Positions 1 through 9,294 of a DNA stretch of 45,721 nucleotides are shown piece by piece. Under the pieces are notes generated by a model, which saw nothing but the letters and a program-made list of their open reading frames with translations, ran no database searches and had not been told where the DNA came from. Position numbers and translations under genes: made by a program. The first letter of the stretch is position 1; each line of letters opens with the position of its first letter. This DNA comes from an uncultured Alphaproteobacteria bacterium (GTDB lineage: Bacteria > Pseudomonadota > Alphaproteobacteria > HIMB59): the NCBI GenBank assembly GCA_902521795.1, contig CABYSX010000010.1:1-45721 (forward strand), given 5' to 3'.

Positions 1-41
1 ATTCTCTTGTATTTTCATCTACTTTTTCATATAAATCTCGC

Positions 42-308
42 ATGGCAAGAGTTACAGTAGAAGATTGTACTAAAAACGTTGATAGTCTTTTCGACCTGGT
101 ACTAATGGCTTCACATAGGGCTAAGGTCCTAAACGCTGGCAATGAAGCACAAGTTCCATTAGATAATGACAAAAGCACAGTAATAGCTTTAAGAGAAATA
201 GCTGATGAGAAAATCAGTGTAGGGGATGTCAAAGAAGATATCATTAAAAGCTACCAACTGGTTCAGGAAAAAGAAGAAGAAAACGAAGATCATCTTCTTG
301 AAGATTAA
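42..308 (+). CDS. rpoZ: RNA polymerase omega subunit
   Basis: Omega is the small subunit that helps assemble RNA polymerase by chaperoning the beta-prime subunit. The 88-residue product opens with MARVTVEDC and continues with [12 protein letters not shown] and [10 protein letters not shown], the classic alphaproteobacterial omega signature. The C-terminal tail (about residues 72-88) is an acidic Glu/Asp-rich stretch, as is common. It lies 29 bases before spoT, the usual rpoZ-spoT arrangement, which ties transcription to the ppGpp system. Only 41 bases precede it in the window, so its promoter cannot be judged. Confidence 0.95.
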   Translation: MARVTVEDCTKNVDSLFDLVLMASHRAKVLNAGNEAQVPLDNDKSTVIALREIADEKISVGDVKEDIIKSYQLVQEKEEENEDHLLED

Positions 309-337
309 AAGTTCAATTTAGTTTATTATTTTAGCTG

Positions 338-2476
338 ATGTTCCAAACCAGCTATTTCAATGATAGTTACAGCGACTTCAAGTCAGCATTGCAATCTTAT
401 GATAAAAATTTTAATGAGAATTTATTTGTTAAAGCAATAGAGGTAGCAGAAATATCCCATAAAGATCAATTCCGTGCCTCTGGAGACCCATATATAATAC
501 ATCCATACGAGGTTTGTAAGTCACTCATTGAACTAAAATTAGATACAGAAACAGTTATCACAGGCTTACTCCACGATGTAATTGAAGATACAAAATTTTC
601 AAAATTAGAATTAAAAGAAAATTTTGGTCCTAATATAACAAATTTAGTTGATGGCTTAACTAAAATTGATTTTTTAGAGGAAAAAAATACAACAAGATCG
701 GAAAAAGAAGCTGAAAATTTTAGAAAACTTCTTATCTCAACAGCCAAAGATATAAGAGTTTTAATTATTAAATTAGCAGATAGGCTGCATAATATAAAAA
801 CAATTCATTATTTTAAAGATGTTGAAAAAAGAAAAAGAGTTAGTAATGAGACCTTATTAATTTACGCCCCCTTAGCTCAGAGACTAGGATTTGAAAATTG
901 GAAGTCGATTTTAGAAAATATTTCTTTTAAAAACCTTCATCCGGATATCTTTAGTAGAATTAACGATAAAATTGATAACACTTTTAAAAATCTAGAAGGC
1001 TCTTTTATTGATCTTGAAAATTTAATGAAAGAATATCTAAATAAGTCAGTTATTGATGCAGAAATTCATTATAGAAAAAAAAATCCATATTCAATTTGGA
1101 AAAAAATAAATAAGAAAAATACTGACTTAAACTCTATTTCAGACATAGCTGCTGTCAGGATCATCACTAAATCAACAAGAGATTGCTATAAAGTACTGGG
1201 TATAATTCATCGAAATTTCTCCGCAAAAGTAGGAAGAACTAAGGATTATATATCAAGCCCTAAACCTAATGGATACCGATCAATACACTCAGACCTTATT
1301 TTCCAAAAAAAAATATTTGAAGTACAAATAAGATCAAGAGCAATGCATATGATTGCTGAGAATGGTATTGCTGCGCACTGGAGATATAAATATCTAAATA
1401 AAGATAGTAGTAGTGAGGGGGTATATGCTTGGTTAAGAGATGCTGTTAATTATGTTGAAGAAAATGAACAACATTTAATTTTAAATAAAACTTCCCAACA
1501 ATTTTTTGATGAGCAAATATATGTTTTTTCTCCAAAAGGTGAATTATTTACACTCCCTTTAGACTCTACACCTGTTGATTTTGCTTATACAATTCATACA
1601 GATATAGGAGATAGGTGTGCTGGTGCAATTGTAAATGGACAAGAGTTACCTTTAAGCACAAAACTTGATAATGGAGATCAAGTTGAAATTATCTTAGATG
1701 AAAACACTACAATTTCCCCGTTATGGATTAGATTTGTAAAAAAAGAAAAAGTTAAAGAAAAAATAAGATACTTTTTTAGGTCAAAAAGAAGAAGAGAATT
1801 TGAAATTCTTGGAAAAGATATTTTAAGTTATATAGCAAAATCTAAAAATATAATTTCTGATGATGGTATCTACGAAAAGATTTTAAAGAAGACTGACTTC
1901 AAATATAAAAATAAACTTTTTGAAAATGTAGGAAGGGGTTTTTTATCTAGAGCAGAACTTGATAAGCTTTTCAAAGAAATGGAAAATAATATTGTCAAAA
2001 AAATTTTTCAATCTAATGATGACGAAGAGAGAGTAGATGTATTAAAATATGAAAATGGTATAGCTGTGAACTATGCAACTTGCTGCTCTCCAATAAAAGG
2101 TGATAGCATCATATCTATTATGTCCTATGGGCGTGGATTAGTTGTTCATAATACAATTTGCGATAGTTTGGGTTATTATCATAAAGATAATTTCTACAAA
2201 TCAGAGTGGGGAGAGGATGAAAACCAATCTGAATTTAACTCAAGAATAGAGATAATTATTAAAAATCAACCAGGCGCACTATTTAGTATCACTTCAATTT
2301 TTGATAAACATGAGATTAATATTGAAAATATCCGTATCGCTAATAGAACTAAAAAAGTTTACACATTCATAATCGACATAAGTATTGAAAGCTCTGATAA
2401 ATTAAAATTTGTTCTTGCCGAAATGAAAACTTTAAGCCAAGTTGATAAAGTTAAAAGACAATCTATTAATTATTAA
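338..2476 (+). CDS. spoT: Bifunctional (p)ppGpp synthetase/hydrolase
   Basis: This enzyme makes and degrades the stringent-response alarmone (p)ppGpp. Domains in order: an HD hydrolase (about residues 25-200) with H55 in IIHP, H79-D80 in LLHDVIEDT and D148 in LADRLHN; a synthetase (about 245-355) with DYISSPKPNGYRSIH at 303-317 and E328 in FEVQIRS; TGS (about 393-455); and a C-terminal ACT domain (about 640-712, starting near KNQPGALFSI). Both catalytic domains keep their key residues, so the protein should be bifunctional (Rel/SpoT type) rather than a specialised RelA. The length of 712 residues is usual for alphaproteobacteria. Its stop codon shares one base with the pdxJ start (TAATG), implying coupled translation. 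Confidence 0.96.
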   Translation: MFQTSYFNDSYSDFKSALQSYDKNFNENLFVKAIEVAEISHKDQFRASGDPYIIHPYEVCKSLIELKLDTETVITGLLHDVIEDTKFSKLELKENFGPNITNLVDGLTKIDFLEEKNTTRSEKEAENFRKLLISTAKDIRVLIIKLADRLHNIKTIHYFKDVEKRKRVSNETLLIYAPLAQRLGFENWKSILENISFKNLHPDIFSRINDKIDNTFKNLEGSFIDLENLMKEYLNKSVIDAEIHYRKKNPYSIWKKINKKNTDLNSISDIAAVRIITKSTRDCYKVLGIIHRNFSAKVGRTKDYISSPKPNGYRSIHSDLIFQKKIFEVQIRSRAMHMIAENGIAAHWRYKYLNKDSSSEGVYAWLRDAVNYVEENEQHLILNKTSQQFFDEQIYVFSPKGELFTLPLDSTPVDFAYTIHTDIGDRCAGAIVNGQELPLSTKLDNGDQVEIILDENTTISPLWIRFVKKEKVKEKIRYFFRSKRRREFEILGKDILSYIAKSKNIISDDGIYEKILKKTDFKYKNKLFENVGRGFLSRAELDKLFKEMENNIVKKIFQSNDDEERVDVLKYENGIAVNYATCCSPIKGDSIISIMSYGRGLVVHNTICDSLGYYHKDNFYKSEWGEDENQSEFNSRIEIIIKNQPGALFSITSIFDKHEINIENIRIANRTKKVYTFIIDISIESSDKLKFVLAEMKTLSQVDKVKRQSINY

Positions 2477-3183
2477 TGAAACTTGGAGTTAACATAGATC
2501 ATATTGCTACCCTTCGTAACGCTAGAGGACAAAACAATCCAAATTTGTTAAGAGCATTAAAAGTTTGTCATGATGCAAAAGTTGACACTTTAACCGTTCA
2601 CTTAAGAGAAGATAGAAGACATATAAAAGATCAAGATTTATTAGAATTAAAAAAAAATTCTAAAATTCCAATTAACCTTGAAATGGCTCTTACAGATGAA
2701 ATGATACAAATAGCTGATAAGATTAATCCTGAGTTTATTTGCCTAGTTCCTGAAAAAAGAAATGAAATTACTACAGAGGGTGGTTTAAATTTAAATAAAA
2801 TTTCTTATTCAAGATTAAAAAAGCTATTAAAAATTTCTCAAAAAAAAAATATACAAATTAGTGCTTTTATTAATCCTACGAAAAAAATGATTACTTTAGC
2901 TAAAATTTTAGGTTTTAATACTGTTGAAATACATACAGGGCCTTTAGATAAAAAAATCATTAAAAAAAATATTATTAATAAAATAAACGAAATGATCGAG
3001 TATGCTCACTCTAAGAAACTAATAGTTAATGTAGGGCATGGTTTAAATTTTAATAACATAAAATATATAAAAAAAAGAAGATATGTGGATACTGTCCACG
3101 TTGGACATTTTATAATATCTGAAGCTATATTTATTTCACTAGCTAAAACTATTAAGACTTTCAGAGGATTAATAAAAAAATGA
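2476..3183 (+). CDS. pdxJ: Pyridoxine 5'-phosphate synthase
   Basis: PdxJ condenses 1-deoxyxylulose 5-phosphate with 3-amino-2-oxopropyl phosphate to give pyridoxine 5'-phosphate in the DXP-dependent vitamin B6 pathway. The 235-residue TIM-barrel protein carries the family signatures VNIDHIATLRNARG near the N-terminus, VHLREDRRHI, CLVPEKRNEITTEGGL, VEIHTGPL and NVGHGLNF, and ends with HVGHFIISEAIF. It overlaps spoT by one base and acpS by four (ATGA), which places it in the conserved spoT-pdxJ-acpS-lepB operon. The PLP made here serves glyA and the aminotransferase elsewhere in the window. Confidence 0.96.
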   Translation: MKLGVNIDHIATLRNARGQNNPNLLRALKVCHDAKVDTLTVHLREDRRHIKDQDLLELKKNSKIPINLEMALTDEMIQIADKINPEFICLVPEKRNEITTEGGLNLNKISYSRLKKLLKISQKKNIQISAFINPTKKMITLAKILGFNTVEIHTGPLDKKIIKKNIINKINEMIEYAHSKKLIVNVGHGLNFNNIKYIKKRRYVDTVHVGHFIISEAIFISLAKTIKTFRGLIKK

Positions 3184-3548
3184 TTATTGGCCACGGAATA
3201 GATTTAGTTGAGATAGATAGAGTAAGTAACATTTATGCAAAATATAAAGAAAACTTCATATCTAAATACTTTGTTAATGATCAATTAAAAAAAATTGACT
3301 CTAATTTACTTGCAAATAATTTTGCTATTAAAGAGGCCTTTTCCAAAAGTATTGGTCTGGGATTTAGATCTCCTTGTTATCCAAATAATATCGTTGTTAG
3401 TAGGGATACCTTAGGCAAACCAGTTATTTCTTTGAAAAATAAACTAGAAAGTTATTTGGATGAAACTTTTGGAAAGTGTGTCATTCATGTTAGCCTTACA
3501 GATACAAAGTTATATTCGATTGCGTCGGTAATTATTGAGCAAAATTAA
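3180..3548 (+). CDS. acpS: Holo-[acyl-carrier-protein] synthase
   Basis: AcpS transfers 4'-phosphopantetheine from CoA to apo-ACP, activating fatty-acid synthesis. The 122-residue protein starts with MIIGHGIDLVEIDRV, in which the Asp of GIDLVEI is the Mg2+ ligand, and has the second signature KEAFSKSIGLGFR, whose Glu is the second metal ligand. Length is normal for the family. The start codon overlaps the pdxJ stop (ATGA), and the 3' end overlaps the TTG-initiated lepB by 14 bases. Confidence 0.94.
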   Translation: MIIGHGIDLVEIDRVSNIYAKYKENFISKYFVNDQLKKIDSNLLANNFAIKEAFSKSIGLGFRSPCYPNNIVVSRDTLGKPVISLKNKLESYLDETFGKCVIHVSLTDTKLYSIASVIIEQN

Positions 3549-4266
3549 ATCATCTTTGATTAATAATTTTAAAGCACTTTTTTGGGCTTTAATTATTGCT
3601 GGTGTAATTAGAACTTTTGCTATTGAGCCATTTAAAATTCCCTCTGGTTCAATGAAACCAAATTTATTAGTAGGAGATTTTTTATTTGTTTCTAAATGGG
3701 ACTACGGCTACTCAAGATATTCATTTCCCTTTGGAATACCCCCCTTCAAAGGAAAAATATTTGAGAGTAATCCTGAAAGAGGTGACGTAATCGTCTTCAA
3801 ACTCCCTGGTCAAGAAAATATAAACTATGTAAAAAGATTAATCGGTTTACCAGGGGAAACAATTAAGGTTATAAATGGTGAAGTTTATATTAAGTCAAAT
3901 AATTCAAAAGAATTTGAAATGTTAAATCAATTCGATGATGGATTTTTTTTTGATGATCAGTATAAAAAAGATATTCAGCAGTTAATAGAAAATGAATATA
4001 AAATATTAAATATTACTGACAACGGACCACTCGACTACACTCCAGAATACCAAATTCCTAAAGACAAATTTTTTTTTATGGGTGACAACAGAGATAATTC
4101 ATCTGACAGCAGAGTTCTCAGTGGGGTAGGTTTTGTTCCCAAGGTAAATATAATTGGAAAAGTTTGGTTTATCTGGTTTTCAGTTGATACAGATTTTTCA
4201 ATTTCAAAATTTTGGAATTTACCTCTACATATTAGGTATGATAGGCTATTTAATATTATCAAATAA
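3535..4266 (+). CDS. lepB: Signal peptidase I
   Basis: This membrane serine protease removes signal peptides from exported proteins. There is one N-terminal membrane segment (about residues 12-28), then the catalytic Ser39 in IPSGSM, the general-base Lys100 in YVKRLIGLPGE, and the C-terminal GDNRDNSSDSR box. At 243 residues it is the normal size for an alphaproteobacterial LepB with a single anchor. The start is a TTG at 3535 inside the end of acpS; the first in-frame ATG is Met40, beyond the catalytic Ser, so a non-ATG start is required. It is followed by rnc, as in most alphaproteobacteria. Confidence 0.93.
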   Translation: MSKIKSSLINNFKALFWALIIAGVIRTFAIEPFKIPSGSMKPNLLVGDFLFVSKWDYGYSRYSFPFGIPPFKGKIFESNPERGDVIVFKLPGQENINYVKRLIGLPGETIKVINGEVYIKSNNSKEFEMLNQFDDGFFFDDQYKKDIQQLIENEYKILNITDNGPLDYTPEYQIPKDKFFFMGDNRDNSSDSRVLSGVGFVPKVNIIGKVWFIWFSVDTDFSISKFWNLPLHIRYDRLFNIIK

Positions 4267-4271
4267 ATATT

Positions 4272-4925
4272 TTGAATAAGGCACAAATTTTCAAAACTCT
4301 TAAAAGCCTCAAGGGCTTCGATAAAAGTTTGCAACATGATAGTTTTGAAAAGTCGAAAAAAAATTCTGATAAACCATTTCAAAAATATGAGTTCTTAGGA
4401 GATAGAGTTTTAGGTTTAGTAATATCAGAATATTTGATTGCTACTTTCTCTCATAATACACTGGATGAAATTTCAAGAAGATTTATTCATCTTGTAAATA
4501 CAAATACTTTAGCCAAAATATTTAAAAAATATAACTTAGGTGATATTTTTAAACATCAGCTTGACCCCAACTCAAATAAAAATTCTGTTTACGCTGATGC
4601 TCTTGAGTCTTTAATTGGATTTGCATATACGAGAAAAGGATTGGATTTTTCAAAAAAATTAATAATGGAATTATGGCAAGACGAATTAGACACTCTTCCT
4701 CAAAAAGATCCTAAAACATTTATCCAAGAATATTGTCAAAAAAAATATAAAACAATCCCTGACTATAATCTAATTAAAGAAGCTGGCACAAAACATAAAC
4801 CTAAATTTATAGTTTCTTTAAAAATTAATGACAACGAAGTAGAGGCAGAGGGAATTTCTAAACAAAAAGCAGAAATTTTAGCAGCAAAAAAAATGATTAA
4901 GATAATAAATAACTTGAATAAATAA
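4272..4925 (+). CDS. rnc: Ribonuclease III
   Basis: RNase III cuts double-stranded RNA during rRNA and mRNA maturation. The N-terminal RNase III domain (about residues 1-140) contains YEFLGDRVLGLVISEYL and DALESLIGFAY, which supply the four main metal-binding acidic residues. The C-terminal double-stranded RNA-binding domain (about 145-217) ends with QKAEILAAKKMIKII. The usual NERLEFLGD box reads FQKYEFLGD, so the first Glu of that box is replaced by Gln. Translation must begin at TTG 4272, because no ATG occurs before the active site. In relatives era follows directly, but here recO follows after 4 bases. Confidence 0.92.
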   Translation: MNKAQIFKTLKSLKGFDKSLQHDSFEKSKKNSDKPFQKYEFLGDRVLGLVISEYLIATFSHNTLDEISRRFIHLVNTNTLAKIFKKYNLGDIFKHQLDPNSNKNSVYADALESLIGFAYTRKGLDFSKKLIMELWQDELDTLPQKDPKTFIQEYCQKKYKTIPDYNLIKEAGTKHKPKFIVSLKINDNEVEAEGISKQKAEILAAKKMIKIINNLNK

Positions 4926-4929
4926 TTAA

Positions 4930-5562
4930 TTGTATAAAACCGAAGCTATAGTAACGAAAGTAGAAAATTTTAAAGAAAATCATTTAAGTGTTTCTTTTTA
5001 CTCTACTGAGCACGGCCAAAAATCTCTTGTTGTATTTGGTGGAAAGTCCAAAAAAAAAAGCACTAATTATGTTAAGGGGGGATTTAATAATATTGAATTT
5101 GATAGCAATAATGTTTGTCTTTCCTCTACATCTATTAGTTCCTTTAAATGGTTTTTATTTTCAAAATATGAGCTAAAGGCGATCGATTATATTTGCTTTT
5201 TAATAAACAAGTTACTTTTTTTAGCTGATCAAAATTCTAATGTTATAAATTATTATTTGCTATTAATGTCTAAAATGAATGACAGGTCTAATTATCTGTC
5301 AGAGCTATTATTACTGGAGCTTGAAATCTTAAAAACCTCAGGCTATCAACCTGATTTCAATCAAAGTGTTTTAGAAAAAATATTTAATTCTAATAATATG
5401 AGTAATTTGAGAACTAATGAGGATATTTACGAATATTTGAAAAACAACAAAGATCACCAATCGGTTTTTTTTGATTTTATGAGCAGAATAATCAACAGAG
5501 TATTGATTAATTTGAATATTAATTTACCTTTTTCTAGAAATGAAGTTGCCAAGAAAAATTGA
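4930..5562 (+). CDS. recO: DNA repair protein RecO (divergent)
   Basis: RecO helps load RecA onto SSB-coated DNA in the RecFOR pathway. The call rests on the N-terminal OB-fold-like region EAIVTKVENFKENHLSVSFYS followed by a basic loop GGKSKKK, on a helical C-terminal part, and on its position after rnc. At 210 residues it is short for RecO. It has only two cysteines, both far from the usual zinc-finger position, so that module is absent. It starts at TTG 4930, with no ATG available near the N-terminus, and its end overlaps rpiB by 23 bases. Because of the divergence, the assignment leans on gene order. Confidence 0.7.
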   Translation: MYKTEAIVTKVENFKENHLSVSFYSTEHGQKSLVVFGGKSKKKSTNYVKGGFNNIEFDSNNVCLSSTSISSFKWFLFSKYELKAIDYICFLINKLLFLADQNSNVINYYLLLMSKMNDRSNYLSELLLLELEILKTSGYQPDFNQSVLEKIFNSNNMSNLRTNEDIYEYLKNNKDHQSVFFDFMSRIINRVLINLNINLPFSRNEVAKKN

Positions 5563-5980
5563 AAAAATCTATATAGCCTCAGATCATGCAGGTTTTAGGC
5601 TAAAATCGTTTATTATCAAAGAATACCTTGGCAAAAAAAAATGTAATTTCGTAGATTTAGGGACAAATTCAGATAAATCGGTTGATTATCCAAAATTTGC
5701 AAAAATATTATGTAAAAATATCAATAAATCCAGTATGGGTATCTTGATCTGTGGTTCTGGAATAGGAGTAAGTATAAGTGCAAATAGGCATAAGCACATT
5801 AGAGCTTCTCTTTGTCATAATGCACAAACAGCAAAAATGACAAGAAAACATAATGATAGTAACGTTATTTGTTTAAAAGGAAGACCTTTTGTAAAAAAAA
5901 ATATTTTTGCTATGCTCAACGCCTATTTTAAAACAGAATTTGACAAAGGCAGACATTTAAGGAGAATATCGCAAATATGA
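5540..5980 (+). CDS. rpiB: Ribose-5-phosphate isomerase B
   Basis: RpiB interconverts ribose 5-phosphate and ribulose 5-phosphate in the pentose phosphate pathway. The 146-residue product shows [10 protein letters not shown] near the N-terminus, VDYPKFAK, the catalytic Cys in [14 protein letters not shown], and RHLRRISQI at the end, all typical of the RpiB/LacAB family. It overlaps recO by 23 bases and glyA by 4 (ATGA). The rpiB-glyA-nrdR order is widespread in alphaproteobacteria. Confidence 0.95.
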   Translation: MKLPRKIEKIYIASDHAGFRLKSFIIKEYLGKKKCNFVDLGTNSDKSVDYPKFAKILCKNINKSSMGILICGSGIGVSISANRHKHIRASLCHNAQTAKMTRKHNDSNVICLKGRPFVKKNIFAMLNAYFKTEFDKGRHLRRISQI

Positions 5981-7254
5981 CACTCAGTGAGAATTTTTTT
6001 TCTAGTAACCTAGAACACGCAGATAAAGATTTATATCAAAGCATTTCACAGGAACTATCAAGACAACAAAATCAAATTGAATTAATAGCTTCTGAAAACA
6101 TAGTTTCTAAAGCTGTTCTTGAAGCTCAAGGTTCAATCATGACTAACAAATATGCTGAGGGTTATAGTGCTAAAAGATATTATGGTGGATGTGAGTTTGT
6201 AGATATTGCTGAAAATCTTGCTATCGATCGTTTAAAAGAATTATATGGTTGTAATTATGCCAATGTCCAACCTCACTCAGGTGCTCAAGCTAACCAAGCT
6301 GTATTTTTAGCATTAATTAAACCTGGAGACACAATCTTAGGGATGTCTTTAGACGCTGGTGGACACTTAACTCACGGCTCACGACCTAATCAATCTGGAA
6401 AATATTTTAATGCTATCCAGTATGGCATTAAACCAGAAACCTCTTTAATAGATTACGATGAGGTTGAACGTTTAGCAGTCGAACATAAACCTAGTATGAT
6501 AATTGCTGGTGGCTCCGCTTACCCAAGAAATATTGATTTTAAAAAATTCAGAGAGATCGCAGATAAAGTTGGATCATACTTACTAGTTGATATGGCTCAC
6601 TATTCTGGACTTGTCGCAGCAAAAGAATACCCAGATCCATTGCCACACGCACACGTGGTTACATCAACTACCCACAAGACTATAAGAGGACCAAGAGGGG
6701 GAATGATCCTTTCAAATGACCTAAATCTTGGAAAGAAGTTCAATAGTTCAGTTTTTCCTGGTTTACAAGGCGGACCTTTAATGCATGTAATTGCTGCCAA
6801 AGCAGTTGCTTTTGGTGAAGCTCTTCAACCTGAGTTTAAAAGCTATATTCAACAAGTCAAAAAGAACGCATCAATTCTAGGCGAAGTACTCATGTCAAAT
6901 GGAATAGATATCGTTACTGGTGGCACAGATTCTCATATGGTCTTAGTAGATTTAAGATCAAAAAATGTAACTGGTAAAGACGCTGAAGAAAGCTTGGAGA
7001 GAGCTGGAATGACTTGTAACAAAAATGGTGTTGCAAATGACCCAAATCCCCCAACTATTACCTCAGGTATTAGATTAGGATCTCCAGCTGCAACAACTAG
7101 AGGTTTCAAAGAAGAAGAGTTTAAATTTATAGGTGAAAAAATTTCCACAGTTATAAATGCACTATCATCATCAAATGCAGATATATCAATGACTGAAAGT
7201 TCAATCCTCAAAGATGTGACAGAGCTCTGCTCTAAGTTTCCAATTTATAAATAA
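5977..7254 (+). CDS. glyA: Serine hydroxymethyltransferase
   Basis: SHMT interconverts serine plus tetrahydrofolate with glycine plus 5,10-methylene-THF and so feeds one-carbon metabolism. The 425-residue protein has [28 protein letters not shown], the [10 protein letters not shown] segment and the PLP-binding Lys234 in [14 protein letters not shown]. Length and motifs are canonical. It overlaps rpiB by four bases and is followed by nrdR after two bases. Functionally it would connect glycine made from glyoxylate by the aminotransferase at 20610-21770 to the folate pool. Confidence 0.97.
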   Translation: MTLSENFFSSNLEHADKDLYQSISQELSRQQNQIELIASENIVSKAVLEAQGSIMTNKYAEGYSAKRYYGGCEFVDIAENLAIDRLKELYGCNYANVQPHSGAQANQAVFLALIKPGDTILGMSLDAGGHLTHGSRPNQSGKYFNAIQYGIKPETSLIDYDEVERLAVEHKPSMIIAGGSAYPRNIDFKKFREIADKVGSYLLVDMAHYSGLVAAKEYPDPLPHAHVVTSTTHKTIRGPRGGMILSNDLNLGKKFNSSVFPGLQGGPLMHVIAAKAVAFGEALQPEFKSYIQQVKKNASILGEVLMSNGIDIVTGGTDSHMVLVDLRSKNVTGKDAEESLERAGMTCNKNGVANDPNPPTITSGIRLGSPAATTRGFKEEEFKFIGEKISTVINALSSSNADISMTESSILKDVTELCSKFPIYK

Positions 7255-7256
7255 AT

Positions 7257-7712
7257 ATGAAGTGCCCCTTTTGTAAGGAGAAAGAAACTTCAGTTTTAGA
7301 CTCAAGACCAACAGAAGATGGTGGGGTAATAAGAAGAAGACGTCTCTGTGGTTGTGAAAGAAAAGAACGATTTACAACTTTTGAGAGAGTTCAGTTTAGA
7401 GAATTTTTAGTTGTCAAAAAGAATGGCGAAAAATCGATATTTGATAGAGATAAAATCGCCAAATCTGTTGAACTTGCCTTAAGAAAAAGACCTGTAGACA
7501 TAGACACAAAAGAAAAATTAATTTCAAAAATTGTTAGAGATTTAGAAGGAATGGGTGAGAATGAAGTAAGCACTACCACAATTGGAGAAATGGTCATGCA
7601 AGGATTATATTCTTTAGATAAAGTTGGCTATGTGAGATTTGCTTCAGTCTATAGAGATTTTCGCGAAACTAAAGATTTTGAACAATTTTTGGAAAAAATA
7701 GACAAAAAATAA
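7257..7712 (+). CDS. nrdR: Transcriptional repressor NrdR
   Basis: NrdR represses ribonucleotide reductase genes through a zinc ribbon that binds NrdR boxes and an ATP-cone domain that senses ATP/dATP. The 151-residue protein begins [18 protein letters not shown] and has the ATP-cone (about residues 49-139). The second half of the zinc ribbon is odd: instead of a CxxC pair at 31 and 34 it reads C31-G-C33-ERKERF, a CxC pair with one extra residue before the conserved FTTFER. The gene sits between glyA and ribD, its usual alphaproteobacterial location. Confidence 0.94.
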   Translation: MKCPFCKEKETSVLDSRPTEDGGVIRRRRLCGCERKERFTTFERVQFREFLVVKKNGEKSIFDRDKIAKSVELALRKRPVDIDTKEKLISKIVRDLEGMGENEVSTTTIGEMVMQGLYSLDKVGYVRFASVYRDFRETKDFEQFLEKIDKK

Positions 7713-7715
7713 AAC

Positions 7716-8705
7716 TTGTTAAGTACGTCTCACCAAAATTATTTACAAAGTGTAAATAATTTATCAATTAAAAATATTGGACTTACAGGGAAAAATCCTT
7801 CAGTTGCATGTCTGATTGTAGATTACTCTAAATCATCAAAAGGTATTATCCTTAGTTATGGTTTAACTTCAAAAAATGGTAGACCTCATGCAGAAATTAA
7901 TGCTTTAAAAAAAATATCACGTAATAAAATTAACAATAAAACTGTCATGTACATTAGCTTAGAACCTTGTTTTAAAAAAAGTAGCTGTTGTGCTAAGGCA
8001 ATTGTTAAGGCTGGTATAAAAAAAGTTTTTATCAGTTCATTAGATCCAAATCCAAATATAAAAGGCAAGGGAATTGATTTTTTAAAAAAACAAAAGATAA
8101 AAGTTTTTCATTCATTAAAATCTACAGATAGGTTTAAGATAATTAATAAATTTTTTTACACTCGTAAAACTTTAAATAGACCCTTCATTACTCTTAAAAT
8201 CGCAATCTCAAAAAATGGGTTTAGTAAAAGCCCAACTCATAAAAATATAACTTCTGATCAAACTCAATATTATATGCATCAACTAAGATTATCTCATGAC
8301 GCTATTGCTGTTGGTATGAATACGGTATTAGATGATAAGCCAAAATTAACATGCAGATTACAAGGTGTTTCAAAAAATATTGCAAAATTAATATTCTCAA
8401 ATAAAGAAATTAAATTTAAGAATTATATGTTGATTATAGTTGACTATAAAAAAACAGTTACTAAAAATTTCTCCTTATTTAAAAAATTGAAAACTCAATC
8501 TATTCTTATCGAAGGCGGACTTAATACCTTTAAATACTTTCTTAATTGTAATTTATTTGATGAGGTTATAGTCTGCCAGTCAAACATGACTATAAAAAAT
8601 GCAAGTAAAAAATATTTTTTATCAATGAAATCAATAACAAATAATCTCATATTAAAGTCCTCTTTAAAGTATGGAGAGGATATGATTTATAAATTTACAA
8701 ACTAA
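7716..8705 (+). CDS. ribD: Bifunctional riboflavin biosynthesis deaminase/reductase
   Basis: RibD deaminates and then reduces the pyrimidine intermediate of riboflavin synthesis. The N-terminal deaminase keeps the zinc ligands in GRPHAEINAL and in EPCFKKSSCCAKAI. The loop between the two zinc cysteines is about two residues shorter than the usual EPC...PPC spacing. The reductase domain starts near RPFITLKIAISKNGF and contains HDAIAVGMNTVLDDKP and ILIEGGLNTF. At 329 residues it is shorter than most RibD. It starts at TTG 7716 (first internal Met about residue 73) and its stop codon shares one base with the ribE start. Confidence 0.9.
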   Translation: MLSTSHQNYLQSVNNLSIKNIGLTGKNPSVACLIVDYSKSSKGIILSYGLTSKNGRPHAEINALKKISRNKINNKTVMYISLEPCFKKSSCCAKAIVKAGIKKVFISSLDPNPNIKGKGIDFLKKQKIKVFHSLKSTDRFKIINKFFYTRKTLNRPFITLKIAISKNGFSKSPTHKNITSDQTQYYMHQLRLSHDAIAVGMNTVLDDKPKLTCRLQGVSKNIAKLIFSNKEIKFKNYMLIIVDYKKTVTKNFSLFKKLKTQSILIEGGLNTFKYFLNCNLFDEVIVCQSNMTIKNASKKYFLSMKSITNNLILKSSLKYGEDMIYKFTN

Positions 8706-9286
8706 TGTTTAGTGGAATAATTCAATCACAAGGTAAAATTAAAAAATTGACAAGAGAAGAAAAGTCCTTGGTGGTTGAAATCCAATCTTCACTAAAAGGA
8801 TATAAGTTAGGTTCTTCAATTTGTTGTTCTGGAATTTGTTTAACAGTTACATCAATAAAAAAAAATACTTTTAAGGCAGACATTTCCTATGAAACAATTA
8901 ATAAAACCAATGCTAAATATTGGAAAGTAGGAAAAAAAATAAATTTAGAAAAATCTTTAAAAGTTGGTGATGAGATTTCTGGTCATTTTGTTTTTGGTCA
9001 TATTGATACGACTTGCTCTGTTGAAGAATTATATAAAATTGGAAGTAGTTGGTTTTTATCTTTTATTTTTCCAAAAAATCTTAAAAAATTTATAGTTCAA
9101 AAAGGGTCAATATCTTTAAATGGTATTTCTCTTACAATAAATAATGTAAAAACAAATAAATGTCATTGCATGATCATACCTCATACCTATAAACATACAG
9201 ATATTCATACATATAAGAAAAATGAAATTTTAAATCTTGAAGTCGATATGCTTGCAAGATACGCTCACTCCTCAAAAAATAGGTAG
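8705..9286 (+). CDS. ribE: Riboflavin synthase, alpha subunit
   Basis: Riboflavin synthase dismutates two molecules of 6,7-dimethyl-8-ribityllumazine to riboflavin. The 193-residue protein starts MFSGIIQSQGKI, the family hallmark, and contains two tandem lumazine-binding repeats: one with GSSICCSGICLTVTSI and the other with KGSISLNGISLTINNV. It overlaps ribD by one base, and the ribB gene follows after 8 bases. It belongs to the ribD-ribE-ribB-ribH-nusB operon. No FMN riboswitch is visible upstream, since ribD abuts nrdR. Confidence 0.96.
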   Translation: MFSGIIQSQGKIKKLTREEKSLVVEIQSSLKGYKLGSSICCSGICLTVTSIKKNTFKADISYETINKTNAKYWKVGKKINLEKSLKVGDEISGHFVFGHIDTTCSVEELYKIGSSWFLSFIFPKNLKKFIVQKGSISLNGISLTINNVKTNKCHCMIIPHTYKHTDIHTYKKNEILNLEVDMLARYAHSSKNR

Positions 9287-9294
9287 TTAAATTA

